Shown here: positions 47,705 through 53,357 of the stretch, one piece after another
Position numbering within the stretch: the first letter of the stretch is position 1
Layout: every line of letters starts with the position of its first letter
Source of the DNA: Paracoccus sp. DMF-8
GTDB lineage: Bacteria > Pseudomonadota > Alphaproteobacteria > Rhodobacterales > Rhodobacteraceae
Assembly (NCBI RefSeq): GCF_029309835.1
Contig: NZ_JARJHL010000001.1
Location: 1-53,357, forward strand
Reading direction: 5' to 3'
Length of the DNA: 53,357 nt
Program-made: the position numbers and the translations under genes
Notes under the pieces: model-generated
What the model saw: the letters and a program-made list of their open reading frames with translations, nothing else
The model's database searches: none
What the model was told of the DNA's origin: nothing

Positions 47705-49632
47705 GCGAGGTCCGGCGCCAGGGTCGCGGTGATTTCGCCGGCCCGGATTGTAGAAATCGGCGCCAAAGCCGCCGCAGGACGATGTATTTCCTTGTCCAAA
47801 CGGGTTCGACAGCATTCACCGCGACGCTGGTATTGTCCAGCACCTGATAGCTGACGGCTGCATCGTGGGTGACATGGCCGCCGTTTTCCATCGTATTGGT
47901 ATCGTTAAAGAAATACCCGCGCTTCGTAACGCCAGCGCCGTAGAGGCAGACCAGATCGCCCGCATCCCCCGTGCCCTGCGTCGCATAGCTGACCCAGACC
48001 GAGCCCATATGTTCGGGCGCGAATGACAGCCGGTTGCCGACGGTGCCGCTGGTGCCGTTTTTCGGTGATTTCGCTGTCGATATAGGAATAGGCGGCGGTC
48101 AGGGTGAAGCGGGGGTTCAACTCGGCCTTGGCTTCGGTATCGAAACCGCGCGCGCGGATTTCACCGATGGTTTCGGGCTGGTTGGTGATCGGATGCCCGG
48201 TGCGGGTGATGTTGATGCTTGCAGATCGGGTCATAGAGCGCCGCACGACACCAGCGTCCGCGACCGGCGGGCTGGTATTTCAGGCCCAGTTCGAACTGCT
48301 CGCCGCGTTCGGGTTCGACGGTCAGCGATGCCGGCACGACCGATTCGCACCGCCATAGCTGCCGCCGGGCCGACAGTTCCGGCGTCGCCCTTGTAGGGTC
48401 AGCAGGGCGACGCGGCCGCAGTGGTTCCGCTGGCCTCGCCGCTTTCCGCGACGCCGCTCAGGCGGTCGGTCTGGGTGATGTCCAGCCAGTCATGGCGCAG
48501 CCCGGCCGTCAGGATATGGCGATCGGCAAAGCTCAGTTCCTGTTGCAGGTAGACCGCTTTGGTTTCCTGATCGCTGATCGAACTGCGCAGCAGCGGCACC
48601 GATGCCGGGCGGCCGGTATAAACCGGGTTTTGCCAGTTGATCGCCGGGCGCACTTGCCCCAATAGGTCTGCCGTCCGCGGTGGTGTGCGCACGATGTTCG
48701 ACCCCGATCAGCGGGCGGCTGGCGACATCCATCCCACGAACCGGCGATCATGTGCAGCGCCTCGACAATTCATTGACCTTCGTGCCGAATGGCGCGTCGT
48801 CAGCACTCATTGATGATCCGACATGGCAGAGATGCTGTTCACGCGTAGCGCGACCGTTACCGCCGGAATCGCCCGGTCAGCGTGTCGATGCCATCGACCT
48901 ACCTGGCGGCGGTCAGCGTATATGCAGATGGCCGCCGCTGCCCGGCTGTCGCAGATGAAGCGTGACGCTGAGCTGTCGCCGCATCGAACTGCCCGCGCCC
49001 GCCATCGAATGTTTCATCGTCGCGGGAATGTCATTCGGCGCTGGCATCACGCAGCTTACTGTCAGAGCGATAAGAACAGCGTGCGCCAGTGATATCAGAA
49101 TCAGAGACCGACCTCGGCATGGTCACGCGAAGCGACATGGATATCGCCAAAACATGTTTGTGACATATTAAAACCTGCCGCCGGGATCGAATCGCGCCGC
49201 AGTTAATCAGCCACTCAAAGGCAAAGTTCTCTTCGCGGAATACCGGAGAGCGGCAAAGATATTCGATATAGACGTAGAAACCGCGGATCCTGAGTATCGA
49301 GACGGTCGTCAAACGTAAATCAGCCGTCGCGCCGTAAATCGACCAGCACTATTCGACCAGTGGCGATTGCGCGCACAATTTCCAGCCGTGACCGACACCG
49401 ATGCCCAGGCGACAATCAACAGTTCGGCCGCCATCTTTACCCGCGCACTGGAAGCGCAGTAACCTACCCTGCATCGCCGCGTCATCATCACCGGCAGCTG
49501 CGTCAGCGCCAGCACCCGGCTGGCAAATCTGCGCGGCTACGTGGCAATAAAACCGTCGCCGATACTGCGCTCAACGCCAATGCGGAACCTCAACCGAAGG
49601 GCCGTGGGCTGTCTTGTCACAGACATGGACAT
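47705..49632 (-). pseudogene. Degraded copy of the TonB-dependent receptor (source 44761-46886)
   Basis: Good identity at 47.7-48.7 kb (NPETIGEIRARGFD-like, WQNPVYTGRPASVPLL), very poor at 48.7-49.6 kb. Not a second receptor. Confidence 0.85.
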
Positions 49633-49789
49633 GCCTGATACTGTCATATCCGGCTGGCGCGTATCGCCGGGTCGGTCAGGCGCTGCCTGCCTAAGGGGCG
49701 GTATCTTCGCTGTCAGCCTGTCGGCTTCTGCAGGTCCCAGCCCCGCCCGGCGATTGACCTGCGATCAAGCTGGAAGGCAAGCCGAACGC

Positions 49790-50600
49790 AGAACCGCCGA
49801 GTGCTGCTTTCCACTCAGCCGTCCATCCGCTCTTTCACTTTGCCTTTGCCCTTCGCCGCGCTGGCGCAGGATTGCAGACTCCGGCGTCAATGCGCTTGGC
49901 GCCATCCCGATATAAATCCGCGCCACCGTCGCATGGGCCAATCGCGAGGTTCCGCTTGGCGCTGAGCATCGTCCCCGTCGGCGCCATGGCGCAGGCGAAT
50001 TTCGGCGGTGACGGCGATATCCTGCCCTGGAGTCAGCCCGTCTGGCAGGCTGAACGCCTTGGTCTGTTCGACGAAGACGTAACGTATTCGGGCAGTGGCT
50101 TTGACCCGGCCCGATCGCCGCGCTGTCAGGCTGACCAGGCCGACCACGGTATGCTCAGCCAGATCGCGCCGGTCATCGCCAATGTTGCAGATCCCGGATG
50201 GGCACAGCGCTGGCGTAACGTCTTCCAGGCTCACTTCAGGCGCGTCAGCGATACTATCCGCAACTGGCAATCGGCGTCATTCATGGTATCCACCGTTTGA
50301 CCGACCTCGGCACCGTCAGCACCATGACAATTCTTGCGTCGAAACATCGCGAATGCCTCGGCCTGTATTCGCAGACGCCGAACGCATCGGCGCAGTTTGA
50401 TGTTGATATCGTGACTATGGCGGAAAGCAGCTGCGTCAGCAGCATCACCACATCACTGTACCGGTATGCATTCCCTTGGCTGACGCGATCTTTCTGGGCA
50501 ACTGATCCGGTCAGGACGACGGCAATCCGACGCCGCTGTCGATGCGCAATGTGCTGGTTATGTCGGGATGCTGGCAACGGCAGCGCAATTACTGCCTGCG
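49790..50600 (+). pseudogene. Degraded copy of the siderophore-binding protein gene (source 43538-44522)
   Basis: Bases 49828-49880 match the signal-peptide region, 49920-50060 the following part including GILPW, and 50549-50575 the 3' end. Frames broken throughout. Confidence 0.8.
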
Positions 50601-51425
50601 TCTGCCCTGCCCGCGCTGATCGATGCGCAGCTCTGGCGGCTGCAGCAATATGCTGTGCTTGCATCGATGAGTTTCGGCGCGCGGCGAACTGGCCGATCTC
50701 TGGAAGCGGCGCTGCGAGTGAAACCGCCAGGTGAAATCGCGCGGGCTATCTCCACGCGCATTCCGCGCGCCTGTAACGGCAGCGGGCAGCCGATATCAGG
50801 GCGCGATCATGCGAGTGACGCGTAGGGTAATGGGCGCATCGCTGGCGTGATCGAAGGTCGCGTATTTCAACCGATCTATATCGCGATCCGTGGCGCTGGG
50901 CTGTACAGCAGACTCGTCAACACCATCGGCACTGGGCTGTTTGCCGAAAACGAGCTATTGCTGGTGCGCTATCACGCTGTCGCTGGTATTCTGATGAGTA
51001 CTACTACATCCGCAACTGTCGCGGGCGGCATCAGTGCAACCCGGACGGCGCGACGCATTCCGGCTGGATCTGGCCAGTCCCTGCCGCCAGCGGCGAACGC
51101 TGGCCATGATATCCGCGCGGCAACCCGGCGGCGGATGGCGGAATCTGGGCGAGCGCACCGCGCGCCACCGCCGCATCAACCTCCTGGGGCGAACCACCGC
51201 CGTCTGCCATTTCTCAACTCGTCGGTGATGCCCTCGCATCTGGCACCATGGCCTACTGTCGGCATCGACCATCGCTGGCTCTTGCTCGCGTAACGGTCTT
51301 TGCTGATGGGCGCCGATGTTCTGGGCCGGAGTCGCGGCCGTCGAATCGACATTGAACATCGTCGTGGCCTTCTGGAAGCGTAAAGTTCTATCTGGATCGT
51401 CCGCCGCCAGAACTGCGGGCCTGTG
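50601..51425 (+). pseudogene. Degraded copy of the FepD-like permease gene (source 42506-43541)
   Basis: Scattered matches such as GIDHRWLLLA (~51265-51293). About 20 percent shorter than its source; very error-rich. Confidence 0.75.
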
Positions 51426-52235
51426 ATATGACTAACTCACGATGTATTATTCCCGCCGCAGCCACGCGCGCCGCTATCACCGAAGGTCATCGCCGGAACA
51501 ACCCGCTGCACTGCGCGCATGCGCTGGCGCTGGAAATCAGCTCCCGCCGCTGGATGTCGCGCAGTACTGGCGGGTATGAGCGCGGGCAATTGCCTGCCAT
51601 TGCTAGTCGACTGGGCGACGGTACTGCGCAGCCTGCAATGCCAGCATCATCGGCATCCCGAATTCCGGCGCCAGCGCGGCAAACGTTTGCGGTGAAATCA
51701 GTATCATGAACCCCGTCATGTCAATCACTGACCGGCGAGCTAACTCGCCTTTAGCGCAATCTGGCTGCTGGTAACCGATCCCTTGTCAGTATCGACATGG
51801 CCGCGACAACTTCATCGCCTATATTTGTCAGCACGCCCCGGCAGGACCTGCTGGAAGACGATGCGCTGGCTGTCGGATCGGTCAACAGCCCTGGCGCGCT
51901 GCCCGTGGCGCTCAGGCCGGGATGTATGGCGCAGCCGCGATGCAGACGCTGAGCTGGGCGAGGATACCGCCGCCGCCTTTATAACGCCCACGCAGGCGAG
52001 CTGCGCCCGGTCGGCATGATCATCGCCGTGGCTATGTGACTACTGTCATAGCTTTCTGTCGGGCCCCATCTGACCGATGCTGTCCCCCGCCGCGCTGGCA
52101 TATCTACTGGCTGGTCGGCGACTATTGCGGCCGATTCCTGCTGCCCGGCGCGAAATCCGGTTGTCGGCATCGTCACGGGCGCCTGGGCGCGCCTACCTGA
52201 TCTATCTCATCCGGCTGGTGAACAGGCCGGGCTCG
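51426..52235 (+). pseudogene. Degraded copy of the FepG-like permease gene (source 41475-42509)
   Basis: Bases 51440-51480 match the 5' end of the source and 52080-52235 its 3' end (GRPYLIYLIRLVN-like). Very error-rich. Confidence 0.75.
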
Positions 52236-52925
52236 TGCCATCAGCCTGCGCCGGCTTTCGGCGAATTACGGCGATCTCGGGTCTGGATCTGGACATCCTG
52301 CCGGGTAGATCCTCGGGCTGATGCGGGCGTCGACGCTACATGTCGCGTATTGCGCCAGGCGAGATGACAGCAGTCATAAATGCGCAGCGCACGCTCTGGC
52401 CCGCCAGCCTGCTGATCGCCGTCGCGAAGATCACGATATCCGATCACCATGATTTTCACCCGCATCACGGCGGCGCTATCGCGCTGGACGCCACCCGCAG
52501 CCGACGAGGCCGTGGCCGAGGCGGAGCAGGCGCCGGTTGATGAGCTGTCGAGCAGCCGGCGCAGCGCGTCTGGGTCGCGGCCTGTGGCCACCCGCCTGCT
52601 GCTGGACGAGGCCGACGGCCAGGCTCTGGACATCACCCATCAGGTCGAGGTTCGAGACCATGCCGCGACCCTGAAGCGCCGCGCGCAATGGCTCCTCGTG
52701 ATGGTGCTGCATGACCTGGTCTGGCGGCGCGCTATGCCGACCGGCTGATCGTCATGGCTGCGGGCCAGATCGAGGGCTGCGGGCACCGCCGAGGAGACCT
52801 GACCCGGGACGAAGCTGCGCGCGTCTGGAACTGGACAGCCGGATCATCACCGATCCGGCCTCTGGCCGCGATCATGCTGCCGATCGGGCGGCACCGGATG
52901 GCGGGCGGGACGGGGTGGCCTGCCC
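52236..52925 (+). pseudogene. Degraded copy of the FepC-like ATPase gene (source 40666-41478)
   Basis: Bases 52540-52760 encode recognisable DITHQVEV and VMVLHDLVW pieces in shifting frames. Identity improves toward the right. Confidence 0.8.
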
Positions 52926-53009
52926 CGCCATCGACGCGATCCGTTATCGTCGTGGCCAGCAGGCGGTCGGCGACCCTGCGCTGAGCGCCCACGATCCGTT
53001 GGGCGGGCT

Positions 53010-53315
53010 GCGGCGGGTTCGGCCCGCTACCCTGCCCCATCTGCGGAACCAGTTGTATCCCGGCCTGCGATGCCGCCTTGCGGTCAAAGGTATAGGTCGC
53101 GCGTGCCAGCATCACGGGCGGCCAGCGCGATCATCTGATCGGAAAAGCCAGCCCGCCCTGCCGGTAACGCTCGACCGCCAGCCCCACGCGGTCGGGGTTT
53201 CCACGACGATTTCCCGCGCCGCCAGCAAGCCGTCCAGCGCGGCGGCGATATCGCGGCGCGGCTGGCCATAGAGCGCGTTCCAGCACCCAGACCAGTTCCA
53301 CCACATCACCTCAGG
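53010..53315 (-). pseudogene. Degraded copy of the VapC-type toxin gene (source 40140-40550)
   Basis: Minus-strand pieces YGQPRRDIAAALDGLLAARE and FSDQMIALAARDAG match the source. The copy stops near source position ~40250, where the contig ends. Confidence 0.82.
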
Positions 53316-53357
53316 TGCTGTCACACGAGTATGAAGTCGTTCTTCTTCCTGCTCTTC
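53316..53357. other. Unmatched tail
   Basis: About 40 bases rich in pyrimidines (TTCTTCTTCCTGCTCTTC at the end) with no counterpart near 40200-40260 or elsewhere in the window. Probably the low-quality end of a read; I do not recognise an adapter. Confidence 0.5.

Larger units (their letters stand above)
47367..53357. repeat. Right terminal arm: degraded inverted copy of ~47217 to ~40250
   Basis: Mirror of the left end. Anchors: 47672-47700 matches 46891-46920; 48490-48650 matches ~45980-46140; 49630-49655 matches the start region of the receptor; 52900-53110 matches ~40500-40710 with high identity; 53235-53320 matches ~40262-40345. The copy is about 14 percent shorter than its source. Quality varies in patches: 47.7-48.7 and 52.7-53.3 kb are good, 48.7-52.3 kb is very poor. 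The last ~40 bases match nothing in the window. Not independent genes. Confidence 0.93.

Noticed and set aside
47700..49650. Possible second, diverging TonB receptor
   Set aside because: Exact mirror of 44761-46886 with patchy damage; no sign of selection on codons.
1..53357. CRISPR arrays, tRNA or rRNA genes
   Set aside because: No regularly spaced repeat series beyond two units, and no cloverleaf or rRNA-like stretch was seen on either strand.
53316..53357. Sequencing adapter at the right end
   Set aside because: The pyrimidine-rich tail does not match any adapter sequence I can recall; left as unmatched read end.

Overview
The window looks like part of a high-GC alphaproteobacterial replicon, most likely Rhodobacterales and perhaps Paracoccus. 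The evidence is a repABC replication and partition operon with a perfect 16-bp parS palindrome and a counter-transcribed RNA between repB and repC, together with GC-rich codon use and a BioMNY-type biotin transporter. The organism and genus are inference; the plasmid class is read directly from the sequence.

Only about 6.3-47.3 kb can be taken at face value. Bases 1 to ~6310 are an error-rich inverted copy of ~6310-14417. Bases ~47367 to 53357 are an error-rich inverted copy of ~47217 down to ~40250. Both arms are shorter than their sources (6.3 kb for 8.1 kb; 6.0 kb for 7.0 kb) and carry indels in every frame. Unpolished fold-back (missed-adapter or amplification-chimera) reads at the contig ends are the simplest explanation; hairpin telomeres are the biological alternative. 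The core itself carries many single-base deletions in G/C runs, so most 'broken' genes here are probably intact in the organism and are reported as one gene with noted frame breaks.

Core layout. 6.3-10.6 kb is a scrap zone: a livF remnant, an IS5-family insertion sequence, the C-terminal two thirds of a large serine recombinase, a parDE toxin-antitoxin pair and an aldo/keto reductase remnant. 10.6-17.1 kb (minus strand) holds a TonB-dependent receptor, three small overlapping genes of unknown function and an uncommon single-ORF fusion of a GMC flavin oxidoreductase with a Gfo/Idh/MocA dehydrogenase. 17.6-23 kb has an aquaporin, a P-loop kinase-like gene, a TauE/SafE permease, a divergent LysR regulator and an SLC13-type permease, heavily frame-broken. 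23.1-29.4 kb (plus) holds ilvD with a clear terminator, a Fic protein behind a phased array of palindromes, tex and a nitroreductase. 29.5-34.2 kb (minus) is a biotin-linked operon bioM-bioN-bioY-acyl-CoA ligase-thiolase. 34.4-35.4 kb is a GAPDH gene. 35.6-36.2 kb is a Phd/PIN module, 36.2-39.7 kb is repCBA, and 39.9-40.6 kb is an AbrB/PIN module. 40.7-47.3 kb is a ferric-siderophore uptake locus: binding protein, two permeases and ATPase on the minus strand, a TonB-dependent receptor on the plus strand, and an AraC-type regulator cut by the end of reliable sequence.

The genes group into three functional blocks: iron-siderophore import (two TonB receptors, an ABC importer, an AraC regulator), vitamin and carbon metabolism (biotin import with an acyl-CoA ligase and thiolase, ilvD, gap, the GMC-Gfo fusion), and replicon maintenance (repABC, parS, ctRNA, three toxin-antitoxin modules). 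Housekeeping-type genes on a repABC replicon suggest a chromid-like element rather than a small dispensable plasmid.
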